From Anniella stebbinsi (lineage: Eukaryota; Chordata; Lepidosauria; Squamata; Anniellidae): DNA of 64,000 bases. The stretch is from contig JARDYH010000001.1 in NCBI GenBank assembly GCA_029215795.1, forward strand, positions 187,123,654 through 187,187,653, read 5' to 3'. The position numbers and the translations under genes were made by a program. Shown here one piece after another: positions 9,361 through 20,464 of the stretch (within the stretch, counting starts at the first letter, position 1; each line of letters opens with the position of its first letter). The notes under the pieces are model-generated. The model worked only from the letters and a program-made list of their open reading frames with translations. It was not told the DNA's origin and searched no databases.

Positions 9361-10214
9361 TAGGGTGACCATATGTCAGGAAAAACCAGGACATGTCAGG
9401 ATTTTTGGTAACAAATCTGGAAAAGGGATGGAAATTATGAAATCTGAAGAAAAATCCGGATTTTCCCCATCCTCCCCCCACCCAAATGGCAGCTCTACTT
9501 TATAGTCAATGGAAATTAACAAAAATGCTTACAGCTTGGCAACATGATAGCCTGTAGGTAGGGCTTTAGCCATGCCAAATTTGAAGCAGATCTGCCCATC
9601 CGTTGATTTTTAGGTTTTTTTTTAAGTTTGAGGTTTTAAAATTATTATTTTTATATATAAAAATGTCATTTTTAAAGATAAAGAGATTAAACTTGGCACT
9701 TTGATAGATCTTAGGTAGGGCTTTAGCCATGCCAAGTTTCAAGCAGATCTGTTCATCTGTTGAGTTTTAGCAAGTTTCAAAACAAAATTGAACTTTAAAA
9801 CTAAAAAAAATAAAAAGCCAGCCAGCCGGCCAGCAGCAATCCCTCTTAAACAGCAGCTTGCAGTGGAGTGAGGATACAATCAGAAAAGATATTTGAGGGA
9901 AGGGGAGAATATATCACACAGTATAGCAATAAAGTACAGCAAAAGCTACAAAAGTAGGAGTGAGTGAAGTTAATTTTAAATACACTGGATGGCTCACTTG
10001 TTATTTCAGTGATTTTAAGGTTAAGATGTTATGTAGAACAGATTTGTCTTAATTGTGTGCTGTAAAATCAGACATGTGACCAAGACTATGTTCAGGTGGG
10101 CATACACCCTTGGTGCTCAATACGCCCCCTGGGGGCAGACACATTGGTGGGGATGCTCCCTTGTTTGCCAACCATGTTGTCCTCCTTTTTGGTTTCCAAA
10201 ATATGGTCTCCCTA
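9361..10214. mobile_element. hAT-type non-autonomous element (TAGGGTGACCATAT ends)
   Basis: The left end TAGGGTGACCATAT and the right end (read inward) TAGGGAGACCATAT are inverted repeats. No clean 8-bp duplication is seen (AGAGGGCT versus GCTTAGAG). Inside, two copies of a ~156-bp unit with GGGCTTTAGCCATGCCAA (9560 and 9716) have the same design as the modules in the fold-back elements. Confidence 0.65.
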
Positions 10215-10239
10215 GCTTAGAGTGTATTTAATAAAGAAA

Positions 10240-10282
10240 TCTCTCTCTCTCTCACTCTCTCACACACACACACACACACACT
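10240..10282. repeat. (CT)n(CA)n microsatellite
   Basis: Compound dinucleotide repeat just outside the hAT element that ends at 10214. Confidence 0.85.
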
Positions 10283-11335
10283 TGAAAAAAACTTACACAC
10301 TTTCTCCCCACATAATTAATTTGGAATACTTGTTGCTGTTGTTTGCTCATTGCTCTATGCTGTTCTGAAATAGCCACTGAAAAGAAATAGCCACTAACCT
10401 GCTTCATTGAGCATGCCCAGAAATTAAAAAATATATAGACTGTGATTGGCTGGGGGCATTCAGTTTCCCACTCATGTCCTTCTCGACTATGGAGAGACAT
10501 GATGGCTGGGGTAAGGAGAGGAATTTATAGCCCTATATGGCCCCTAGGTATGTTAGCATTGGCAAACGACCTGCTTCGCTAGGGCCAACCCCACTTCATT
10601 TGTTCTCTGCTGTGCTGCAGAGAGGAAAGTGCAGCACCAGCCAGAGTGCCCTTCGTAGTCATTCCCAATCTTGACCAGCGCCTGCTCAGCAACGCTCCTC
10701 TCCTTGTGCAAGCTCTTTTCCACACGGGCACTTTGATAAGGAACTCTGCCTGGTACTGCGCGAGGAGCACAAAGGAAAGAACAGAGGAGTACGGTGTTGT
10801 TGCTGTTGCAGTAGAAGTAGGTAGTAGTAGTTGTAAAATTCAGTGGGGATTGTGAGTAAACATTGCCCTCCCAAATGTTTTTTAAAAAATAAATAATGAC
10901 ATTTTCCACACAAAGTGATGTTACGTTGTGATACAAAGTCATTAACAATAAAACTGAACTGTGAATAACTGAATTATATAGTTCACACAAAATGAGACTT
11001 AAGTTAGAAATAGACCGAACTCCTCCTTGCTCCTAGCTTTTATTTGAGGTGGCCACACTGGAGCCCAATGACAGCTCTGTCTGAATCTTGGATTGCTCCA
11101 TGGATTTCCAGGGGCAGCACAGTTTTCTGCACTTGCAGATGGAGGGGGGCAGTCCTAGTACTAATGAGCAGAATGTGCAGCTATTCCATCTTTTCATATA
11201 TAATGGATTTTCCACGGTAAGAAAAAAGGTGGAAGAGGCAATGGAAAAACTTGGGAGGGCTACAAGTGGAAGGACTCCTGTCAGGACTCCTCCCCCATAA
11301 AACTGACACAATGAAAAACTCATTAAAGTACCCTT
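10283..11335. other. Anonymous non-coding DNA, one dispersed repeat
   Basis: No gene recognised. The segment near 11140-11310 (GTGCAGCTATTCCAT, then GGTAAGAAA...AAGGTGGAAGA) recurs diverged at about 50640-50730, so it is a dispersed repeat of unknown class. 10560-10800 is moderately GC-rich without a convincing frame. Confidence 0.5.
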
Positions 11336-11585
11336 TGGCTTTCTCCACAGCAGGCTTTTTATTCTGCAACTTTACCAGAGTTTTTGCTTCCAAATTCTTT
11401 ACGGGATTAAATTCATCCCTTTAGCACACTGCCCCTCATCCCCCCACCTCCAGGTGAATTCCTTTATCTGCAAATTCTATATGTTTCATAATACAGCCAC
11501 TAGATGGTGCTGTGGTTCTAGTGCAGATCTGTCATTACAAGTTCAGATTCAAACCACCATTTTTTAAATAGCTCATTATCCCTAT
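11336..11585. mobile_element. Left part of a MITE split by the fold-back hAT element
   Basis: It starts with GGCTTTCTCCACAGCAGGC and carries CAGCCACTAGATGGTGCTGT. It continues after the insertion at 15832. The uninterrupted relative at 8773-9145 shows the joined order. The target duplication ATCCCTAT is at 11578-11585. Confidence 0.75.
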
Positions 11586-11744
11586 TAGGGGTGTGCATCG
11601 GATCGGATCCGATCCACGATCCGAATCCGATCCGACCCAAAATCGGGAAAATCCGATCCGATCCGACCAACCTCCGATCCGATCCGATCCGACAAGGTCC
11701 GATCCGGATCGGACGCCATTTTGAATGCTTTTTCCCATAGCCAA

Positions 11745-12800
11745 GTATTGTTTTACAAAAACGCCTATAACTTTTTCATTTTTAAATATAGAAGGATGAA
11801 ACTTGGGCACATTATACACTGGTTAGGGATAGTTATCTGTGAGAAATTTCAGAAAGATTGGTGCATGCATTTTGTGGCAATTAATTTTTTAATAAATACC
11901 CAGGAATGCCTATAACTTTGTCATTTTTAAAGTTACACACATGAAACTTTGCCACATTGTAGATGGTACCTTGGGACCTATGTGTGTGAAATTTCAGAAA
12001 CGTAGGTGCTTGTCTTGTGTGGCAATTAATTTTTAGAAAAATGGGTAGTAGTGGGGTAAATACATTTACGCCTCCCATTTTTTTATTTTTGAAGATACAA
12101 ACAGGAAACTTGGGCACATTACAGGTACCACTTGCCTTGATATGTGTTTGAAATTTCAGAAACATTGGAGCTTTCCTTGTGTGGCAATTAATTTTTGAAA
12201 CAATGAGGAAAGAAACACCTATAACTTTGTTATTTTTAAAGTTACACACATGAAACGTTGCCACATTGTAGGTGGTACCTTGGGACCTATGTGTGTGAAA
12301 TTTCAAAAACATAGGTGCTTGCCTTGTGTGGCAATTAATTTTTTAATAAATACCCAGGAATGCCTATAACTTTGTCATTTTTAAAGTTACACACATGAAA
12401 CTTTGCCACATTGTAGGTGGTACCTTGGGACCTATGTGTGTAAAATTTCAAAAACGTAGGTGCTTGCCTTGTGTGGCAATTAATTTTAGAAAAATGGGTA
12501 GTAGTGGGGTAAATACAGTTACGCCTCCCATTTTTTTATTTTTGAAGATACAAACAGGAAACATGGGCACATTACAGGTACCACTTGGCTTGATATGTGT
12601 GTGAAATTTCAGAAACATTGGAGCTTGCCTTGTGTGGCAATTAATTTTTGAAACACTGAGGAAAGAAAACCTATAACTTTTTTATTTTAAAAGTTAGAAG
12701 TCTGAACATTGCTCACTTTGTAGATGGGTTAGGGGTAGATATGTGTCAGAAATTTCAGAATGATAGGTCCAGGCATTTGATGGCTATGGAATTTTTAAAT
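11745..12800. repeat. Left-arm array of ~145/160-bp modules
   Basis: GGCAATTAATTTT marks each module at about 11876, 12021, 12183, 12330, 12475 and 12634, then a diverged form near 12781. Intervals are 145, 162, 147, 145, 159 and 147 bp. The core reads ATGAAACTTxGxCACATT...TGTGxGAAATTTCAGAAA... Confidence 0.9.
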
Positions 12801-13059
12801 TAAATGTTTCAAAAAGTTTTCCAGAGAGGCCCGGTCTTCCCCTCCCGCTTCCCGCGAAGAAAAGGAAACACTCTCTCGTCTCGATCCCTTTGATCCTTGC
12901 TACTAGTATCCATTACAGGGCTCGTGTTTCCTTTCCTACTTTCACTTTTTACTCAAGCAGAACGGCTGAGCCTAGCTGAGTTTTGCAGCCATGCGTGCAA
13001 GGAAGGATCACTCTGGTCTCGATCCCTTTGATCCTTGCTAGTATCCATTACAGGGCTCG

Positions 13060-13470
13060 TGTCTGCTTTCCTCTCTCGATCTCTTTGATCCTTTGTTCCT
13101 CCCCTTCTCTTCCCCCTCGCCGGCGTTGTGTGTGCGCCCCGCCGGTGACCTCGCGTGCGGGCCGGTTCCTGGGCAGCAGAGGCTCTGCCTGGCTGCTGTG
13201 AGGCTCCTGAAGGGCTTGCCTAATGCGGGCTGTTGTGCTCCGCTGGGCCGCGGGGGTAGGTTGATGATGAAGAGGATGATGGGGAGGGCGTTCAATGCGC
13301 CGCCACAGCTCCCTGAGGGGCGGCCTGAATGGCCCCTCCGCTCCAGACACCCGGCCTCGGCAGCCAGGATACGCTGCCAAGCCTGCCGCCGCCGCCGCCG
13401 CCGCCGCCCGCGCGCGCGCACACACACCACCCGTCCATTATCATTTGGGCAGCCCTAATTAAGGAGCGCT
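13060..13470. other. CpG-rich cargo in the left arm (candidate captured gene 5' region)
   Basis: A CpG-dense block with a (CCG)n run and (CG)n(CA)n at 13390-13430, unlike the AT-rich modules around it. It is absent from the related element at 40155-43318. It has no clear exon; several frames are open because of its GC content. It could be captured host promoter/5' UTR sequence; origin unproven. Confidence 0.6.
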
Positions 13471-13561
13471 CAAGAAATGGCGAAACCCCCTCTCCTTTTT
13501 TCTTAATTCCTTGCAGCTCCCACGATTTCACCCTTTCCTATCAGCTACAATTAATTAATAG

Positions 13562-13721
13562 TAGGATGACCAGTACCAGGAGACTGGTGTCATTTGTATC
13601 CATGCGGCACCTGGTGAAATTCCCTCTTCATCACAAAAGTTAAAATTGCAGGAGCTCTGCTCTCTTTTGTATCTGGTCACTCTAGTATAGCTCCTGCAGC
13701 TTTAACTGTCATATGGTCACC
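13562..13721. mobile_element. hAT MITE fragment at the fold-back centre
   Basis: It starts TAGGATGACCAG and ends TGGTCACCCT. Its interior (GGTGAAATTCCCTCTTCATCAC) matches the complete MITE at 51836-52154. Its first ~31 bp are mirrored in the right arm (13969-14000), so the inversion breakpoint lies within it. Confidence 0.7.
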
Positions 13722-13958
13722 CTTGTTTCCCAACATACTGCTTCCAATACTGTAGGTAGAATATTTGCCTCTTTATGATCTCAAGCCTAAAAAAAAGCAT
13801 CTTGTTTCCCAACATACTGCTTCCAATACTGTAGGTAGAATATTTGCCTCTTTATGATCTCAAGCCTAAAAAAAAGCATCTTGTTTCCCAACATACTGCT
13901 TCCAATATTGTAGGTAGAATATTTGCCTCTTTATGATCTCAAGCCTAAAAAAAAAAAA
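13722..13958. repeat. 79-bp tandem repeat, three copies
   Basis: Units begin CTTGTTTCCCAACATACTGC at 13722, 13801 and 13880. They lie in the unpaired centre of the fold-back element. Confidence 0.92.
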
Positions 13959-14099
13959 ACATTTGTACACACCAGTCTCCTGGTACTGGTCATCCTACTA
14001 TTAATTAATTGTAGCTGATAGGAAAGGGTTAAATCGTGGGAGCTGCAAGGAATTAAGAAAAAAGGAGAGGGGGTTTCGCCATTTCTTGAGCGCTCCTTA

Positions 14100-14520
14100 A
14101 TTAGGGCTGCCCAAATGATAATGGACGGGTGGTGTGTGTGCGCGCGCGCGGGCGGCGGCGGCGGCGGCGGCGGCAGGCTTGGCAGCGTATCCTGGCTGCC
14201 GGGGCCGGGTGTCTGGAGCGGAGGGGCCATTCAGGCCGCCCCTCAGGGAGCTGTGGCGGCGCATTGAACGCCCTCCCCATCATCCTCTTCATCATCAACC
14301 TACCCCCGCGGCCCAGCGGAGCACAACAGCCCGCATTAGGCAAGCCCTTCAGGAGCCTCACAGCAGCCAGGCAGAGCCTCTGCTGCCCAGGAACCGGCCC
14401 GCACGCGAGGTCACCGGCGGGGCGCACACACAACGCCGGCGAGGGGGAGGAGAAGGGGAGGAACAAAGGATCAAAGAGATCGAGAGAGGAAAGCAGACAC
14501 GAGCCCTGTAATGGATACTA
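14100..14520. other. CpG-rich cargo in the right arm (inverted copy)
   Basis: Reverse complement of 13060-13470 with only a few substitutions. One transcript through both copies would fold into a hairpin several hundred base pairs long. Confidence 0.8.
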
Positions 14521-14779
14521 GCAAGGATCAAAGGGATCGAGACCAGAGTGATCCTTCCTTGCACGCATGGCTGCAAAACTCAGCTAGGCTCAGCCGTTCT
14601 GCTTGAGTAAAAAGTGAAAGTAGGAAAGGAAACACGAGCCCTGTAATGGATACTAGTAGCAAGGATCAAAGGGATCGAGACGAGAGAGTGTTTCCTTTTC
14701 TTCGCGGGAAGCGGGAGGGGAAGACCGGGCCTCTCTGGAAAACTTTTTGAAACATTTAATTTAAAAATTCCATAGCCAT

Positions 14780-15690
14780 CAAATGCCTGGACCTATCATT
14801 CTGAAATTTCTGACACATATCTACCCCTAACCCATCTACAAAGTGAGCAATGTTCAGACTTCTAACTTTTAAAATAAAAAAGTTATAGGTTTTCTTTCCT
14901 CAGTGTTTCAAAAATTAATTGCCACACAAGGCAAGCTCCAATGTTTCTGAAATTTCACACACATATCAAGCCAAGTGGTACCTGTAATGTGCCCATGTTT
15001 CCTGTTTGTATCTTCAAAAATAAAAAAATGGGAGGCGTAACTGTATTTACCCCACTACTACCCATTTTTCTAAAATTAATTGCCACACAAGGCAAGCACC
15101 TACGTTTTTGAAATTTTACACACATAGGTCCCAAGGTACCACCTACAATGTGGCAAAGTTTCATGTGTGTAACTTTAAAAATGACAAAGTTATAGGTGTT
15201 TCTTTCCTCATTGTTTCAAAAATTAATTGCCACACAAGGAAAGCTCCAATGTTTCTGAAATTTCACACACATATCAAGGCAAGTGGTACCTGTAATGTGC
15301 CCAAGTTTCCTGTTTGTATCTTCAAAAATAAAAAAATGGGAGGCGTAAATGTATTTACCCCACTACTACCCATTTTTCTAAAAATTAATTGCCACACAAG
15401 ACAAGCACCTACGTTTCTGAAATTTCACACACATAGGTCCCAAGGTACCATCTACAATGTGGCAAAGTTTCATGTGTGTAACTTTAAAAATGACAAAGTT
15501 ATAGGCATTCCTGGGTATTTATTAAAAAATTAATTGCCACAAAATGCATGCACCAATCTTTCTGAAATTTCTCACAGATAACTATCCCTAACCAGTGTAT
15601 AATGTGCCCAAGTTTCATCCTTCTATCTTTAAAAATGAAAAAGTTATAGGCGTTTTTGTAAAACAATACTTGGCTATGGGAAAAAGCATT
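14780..15690. repeat. Right-arm array of ~145/160-bp modules
   Basis: Inverted counterpart of the modules at 11745-12800. It ends before GGCGTCCGATCCGG and the GATC-rich right subterminal region (15700-15820). Confidence 0.9.
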
Positions 15691-15831
15691 CAAAATGGCG
15701 TCCGATCCGGATCGGACATCTGGTCCGATCCGATCCGACCAGCCTCCGATCCGATCCGATCCGATCCGACCCCCCAGGTCCGATTCCGATCCGCTATCCG
15801 ATCCGATCCGGGGGGGCAGTGCACATCCCTA

Positions 15832-15957
15832 ATCCCTATTACAAATAAAGCTGCAGAAGAGGCCCTAAAAGGTGACAATGTCATGTAAAGGACCTGCAAA
15901 TGTCCATGAGTAACTAATCCCGATTGCCGGATAAAAGCCCCGTATGGAGAAGCCCTT
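15832..15957. mobile_element. Right part of the MITE split by the fold-back element
   Basis: It resumes with the target duplication ATCCCTAT (15832-15839) and ends in an inverted repeat that reads inward GGGCTTCTCCATACGGGGC, matching the left end at 11336. Confidence 0.75.
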
Positions 15958-16704
15958 AGTCTACTCTAGCAATTCTGGCAACTGTCCTATAGACAGACAC
16001 CTGGTAATAAGTCCCATTAAATCGATAGGACTTCTGATTAGGCATGTATAAGATAGCACTGTATGTCTATGCTAAAAGCAGTTAACGCCTTTTTGTCTCT
16101 GAATCCTTTGTTCAGTGTGTTACAATAAAAAAGGTAAAAGTACCAGGATTGATCCATTTACATTGGTTTGTCTGGAAGTGTAAATTCTGGGGAAGGACCC
16201 TGAGACTCCATTGTCCAGAATACAGTTGGCCCTGAACTGTATGGAAGAGAGAAATGCAAACATGCAATTTCTGTTCCTCTACCCCTTCTGATTAATCAGC
16301 CAGGCTGATTTCTTCCACACCCCTCTCCTACACAAAGCAAAAACAATCAACCTAAGAGCTCACTGTCTCTGTCTCATGTACACACAAATTCTGTATAAAA
16401 TTAGCATTTTGAAATGCCACCTTATTTTCCCTTTGTTTCAAAGGTATTGTATGAGTCTTTAATTATAATTTTAATAAACTGGAAAGGGTATAGACCTATC
16501 AATTTTATCTAAAATTGCTATTTCTTAATCTGAAATTGTTCCCAACCTGAGTACTTGAGCAACAGTGGGATAGACTTCTTAGCGAAACTGGAATGGATTC
16601 ACCACTCCACTGACATCGGAGCCATCAGCCTCCACTGGCTGTCTGGGATGTTCTCCAGCCTAAGATCACACTTCCTTTAGCACCAGTTAACAACTTAACT
16701 TTAA
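15958..16704. other. Anonymous non-coding DNA
   Basis: A short AAGTCCCATTAAATCGATAGGACTT-type remnant (about 16008-16065) belongs to the small dispersed repeat also seen at 61627. The rest is AT-rich with no recognised feature. Confidence 0.4.
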
Positions 16705-16812
16705 CAAGTAAAAGGGTTCAGTCGTATGCATGTCTGGGGAATGGCTGGCTGGGGCCTGTTGGAAATTGTAGGGCTTTTTTTCTGTCTAAACATGCATAAG
16801 ATGGTGCCCTAA
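16705..16812. mobile_element. Short palindromic dispersed repeat (TATGCATGTCT / AAACATGCATA ends)
   Basis: Inverted ends flank a GTTGGAAATTGTAGG core. Related copy at 26246-26338. Confidence 0.45.
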
Positions 16813-16920
16813 GTTGCAATTGGGATACAGAATTGTAGTTAATTCCAGAAGACTGTTGCTGATTTTGTTATTAAATGATTTAATGTGGAAAACAATTAGG
16901 AAGGCTTTATGTGTGTCTGT

Positions 16921-17443
16921 GGGCTCATCTTCACCTGCAGCCCTTTGGGGAGTGGGGAGGAACGATCATGGAGTTTTCCACTTCCGGGTTCATCCCTCAG
17001 GGGCCACACGCCACTGAGTTGTCCCAGAAGTAAAGAGGGACATTCCGGGGTGCCATTTTAAAAAAGAGAGAAAGAGAGAGACATTTGCGCAATTAAAAGA
17101 ACACACACAACAAACTCGATGCTGGAAGACGCTGAGTGCCATCCCAAAATGCTCTCCCCCTCCCCCGCAATGCCCCCGTACTCCCCCCGCACAGCTCTGT
17201 ACTCGTTTCCTGAGCCCCGCTACTCATGGGGAAGAGGGAAGACCCAGGAGAGCCACACCGCTCGCGGAGCACAGGATGGTCCCGAGATGGTGGGAAAAAA
17301 CAGGGGGGAAAAAGCAGTCCCAGCTATCCCCAGAGAACTGAGTGCTTGTCCCCGGTTCACCCTGGGATCAGCTGTGCATCATTTGGACATGCAGGGACAA
17401 CCTCATGACCACCCCGGGATAAATGGCAGGTGTAGACAAGGCC
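16921..17443. mobile_element. TIR MITE (GGGCTCATCTTCACCTGCAG family)
   Basis: The left end GGGCTCATCTTCACCTGCAG pairs with the right end read inward, GGCCTTGTCTACACCTGCC. The interior is GC-rich (17110-17400) with no stable gene. The end sequence resembles the MITEs at 8773 and 11336. Confidence 0.6.
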
Positions 17444-18019
17444 TGAGTTTAAGCAAATTTAACAAAACAGAAATTTGAATTCTTAGCAATTCCTGTCTTG
17501 TATTTGTCACAGGAGGGAAGAGCTAGGTTCTGCCCAATTTTGATGCCTCTGCCTTTCCCCTTTCCTCCAGGTGGTGGTGCAAATGCACTGTCAACTGCGG
17601 TCCACAAACTATCCCTGCCATTATTATTTCTCAGGGAAGAACCAACATTGCCTTTCACGTTTCATCAATAATGTTTATATTGATTTGCCTCGCCCTTCAT
17701 TCGTTGATCCACAGTGTATCTTTAAAATGTATCTACTTTGTTCTTTGGCCTTTCTCTATCAAGACATGTTTCTGGTCTTGGAGGAGGTATAGATCCCGCA
17801 TGTTGTATTTTTTTCTGAACCAATAACCAATATGAAAAATGTTCATGTGGCAGTTTGTGTTTGGCAGAAGCCCATAGTTACAAAGCAATTCATTTGGATG
17901 AGTTAGTCTGTGCTTCGAGGAATAACCTATCAGAAAAAGAACAAGCCAACAGACTCTGCAGCCAAGAGTTTCTGTGATTTTACTTTGAAACTGGTTGCTT
18001 TTTATTCTGAAAGGGAGAG
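17444..18019. other. Anonymous non-coding DNA
   Basis: I see nothing recognisable. Confidence 0.4.
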
Positions 18020-18140
18020 AAGTCTCAGGATGCTGTAAAAAAGTTTATTATACAAAAGCCTGATGCCTTTCGGCCTCTTGCTTTTTTATTAGGTCTTCTT
18101 CAAGGGGCTGTAAGAGTACATATATAAAAAGCAAGAATGA
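18020..18140 (-). mobile_element. Possible retroelement 3' tail (Penelope/DIRS-like motif)
   Basis: On the minus strand a CTTGAAGAAGACCTAAT motif is followed by GCCGAAAGGC and TTTTGTATAATAAA, the arrangement often found in terminal regions of Penelope-like or similar elements. No coding sequence is recognised beside it. Weak call. Confidence 0.25.
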
Positions 18141-19307
18141 GGCAACACAAAACTTAAACCTTTTTCAATTCTGAGAGCATATTGCAAGCATAACCTTTGC
18201 GTACATGTAGACAATGACATAATTTCAGTAAAACACATTAAAAGTTTTTTCAGCGCACATTGCAGACAAGGCCTGTCCATATGTTTAATAATATAAAAGA
18301 GTTAAGACATTAAATGCTTACTTGTAATAATGTCTGCAGAAATTATTAACAACAAATTGTCTTGTGATGGTGACTAGACTGGATGCGCTGAAGACTATGT
18401 ATTTTATATACTATTAGACAAGGTTTTTTCTATGAGTTTCTTACAGGTGTTATCATAACAAGGCAATTCAATCAAGGTCTTCTCATATCTGGACAGAGCT
18501 GCAGGGAATGTTTCAAAAGTGCAGGACAATTGCAGAAGTAGTAAGAATTCCAGTTCCTCATTTAGAATTTTATATTATTAAATAAATGCACAGGCCTTAT
18601 CTGCAATGTGCCCTAAAAAAACCTTTTTAATGTTTTTATCCACGGTATGTGTGAATATATGCATCCAGCTAACAGCCCAATCACAAATATTAATCTGATT
18701 GATGCTGAAGTGATTAGTAACATTTTGTTATGAGATTTCATCAATCATTCCACCAGACTTCTGCGGTTAACGCTGTCTTTGCAGTTCTCACTGTGATCTG
18801 ACAAAATGAGATGGGCTAATCAGCAATAGGATGGTAGAGAGAAAAGCAAAAAAAAGATACATGGAGAGGACAGAATGTTGGATCTGCAAACCCAGAATTC
18901 AACAAACAAACTCTAGTTGAAGCCAAACAGGTAAGAGCTTGGATAGAACACTTCCAGACTGGCTATCCACCTCTTAGTGCAAATGTCCACACTGAAGCAT
19001 ATCCACACTGAAGGAAGGTGCATGGCATTAGTCATGTTCCACACCCTTTTCCACAAGGGGTGGGTGCCCAGAAATTAAATTAAGAAGCTCTGCAATGTCC
19101 TTAGTGCTATTTACCTGCATTCAAACATTGTGGTTGTGATCTTCAAGGAGATCAGCTTACATAACCTCTTTCAACATAGTCGTTTGGGCTACTACAACTG
19201 GGTTGTAAGATGCTCTGTTGGAACCAAGGGTGATCAGCTATGAATGGTGGATACAATGACAATTGTGGAGTTTGGGCTTAGATCCAGAAACAAACATCCC
19301 TTGACTA
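18141..19307. other. Anonymous non-coding DNA
   Basis: AT-rich, no coding or repeat family recognised. Confidence 0.4.
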
Positions 19308-20357
19308 TGGGCTCCATCACACCTATTTTTCCCCTGGTTTGCCTCCCCGTTTCTTACCTCCATTTCAGAAGCACTGGAGGCTCTCCTCCCTTTCAGAATC
19401 ATAGCTATACCAGTGAACTCTCTTTTTGCTCTCCTGCTGCTATTGCACTTGTCCCACCCTTCTCCTTCTCCTTCCCCCTCCAGTTCATTGGTTCTTGTCG
19501 TTGATGGACATTGTGATGGATGTGGCAGCCGTCTCCCCTCGCTCATTGGAGCTCCTATAACAACGAAAATGCTTACATCTACGTAATTTTTAAAGATAAA
19601 CAGATTAAACATAGCACAGTGATAGGTATTAAGGAGGGCTTTAGCCCTGCCAAGTTAGAATCAGATCAGTTCATCCCATGATTTTTTAGGATTTTTTAAA
19701 AATTCCCCCTTTAAACCCTTTCCCTGAAAATCCACGAGTGCGATATTCCACCTGTTTGCATTTGTGTTCCTTCCCGCCCTAATTCTTATTTTCTCATGTT
19801 TTATTTTTTATTTATTTCTGCACAAATGCAATGGAATGCTATTCAAGTAGGCTGAAATAGTGTAATGATGCAATAGTGCAATGGTATACTTACGGGATTA
19901 GGGAAAGTCAACCTATCCTCGTTTCAATGAAGTACTGTTGTACTGTAAACCACCACCACCCCTGTCCCAGTGCATTTTTCGCATTTCTTTTAAAGTTAAA
20001 ATGTCATGCCTACTCAGGAGTAAGATCATAGAGTTAAATGGGATCTCTCTCCTTCCCCCTTCACAGTTGAGCGAAGAACCGCCCGCCCTCCTCTTTTGTC
20101 ACCAAGACCGAGACCGCCCTTAGACACCCCCACCCCCAACAAAGAATGGGATGGTCTGATAGAGCGCAAGGACAGCAATACACAGGAGGGAGGAGCTCAT
20201 TTATTCCACATAGAAGGAAAAAACCCAGACTTTGCGCATTCCAAAATGAAATGAAAAATGGAGGGGAAGAAGTGAGATGTCATGTGAGTACTGCACTGCA
20301 AAACCACATACCAGGCATAGCAAGTATGTGATAAATCACTGGTGTGATGGAGCTCAG
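19308..20357. mobile_element. TIR element (GGGCTCCATCACACCTAT family), ~1.05 kb
   Basis: The left end GGGCTCCATCACACCTAT and the right end read inward, TGAGCTCCATCACACCAGTG, are inverted repeats. Parts near both ends recur at 55956-56360. An internal stretch (19565-19690) contains GGGCTTTAGCCCTGCCAAG, the module also found in the hAT element at 9361. Confidence 0.65.
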
Positions 20358-20464
20358 TGAAGACCGGCATCGTGGAGTTTAACTTCTATTTTTAAATGTT
20401 GATCTGTCCTCCTCCAAAAAAGTGTTGTGAGTGTTCAGCTCTGAAATTTCACAAATCAATCATT

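Larger units (their letters stand above)
11586..15831. mobile_element. Giant fold-back hAT element, 4246 bp, perfect 8-bp target duplication
   Basis: The left end is TAGGGGTGTGCA and the right end, read inward, TAGGGATGTGCA. ATCCCTAT occurs immediately outside both ends (11578-11585 and 15832-15839). Inverted arms run from about 11700 to 13592 and back from 13969 to about 15715, with very few differences, around a 376-bp unpaired centre. The outer ~115 bp differ between ends (left GGATCGGATCC type, right CACTGCCCCCC type), as for hAT 5' and 3' ends. Each arm contains seven ~145-160-bp modules, a GATCCCTTTGATCC-type duplicated block and a CpG-rich cargo. There is no transposase, so it needs one in trans; the gene at 2740-5268 is a candidate. 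Confidence 0.92.

Noticed and set aside
10215..10222. Target duplication for the 9361 hAT element
   Set aside because: GCTTAGAG and AGAGGGCT do not match as an 8-bp duplication.
12395..12604. Recurrent 64-70-codon frames in the ~150-bp modules (also near 40305, 41403, 42751, 14955)
   Set aside because: They shift with module length, appear on both arms and lack any known domain; repeat by-products are more likely.
13038..13458. Frames of 120-130 codons on both strands of the CpG cargo
   Set aside because: High GC makes stops rare; no homology or splice context supports a protein.
18020..18140. Hammerhead-ribozyme-like CTGATG and GAAA motifs
   Set aside because: The core elements are incomplete and in the wrong arrangement.
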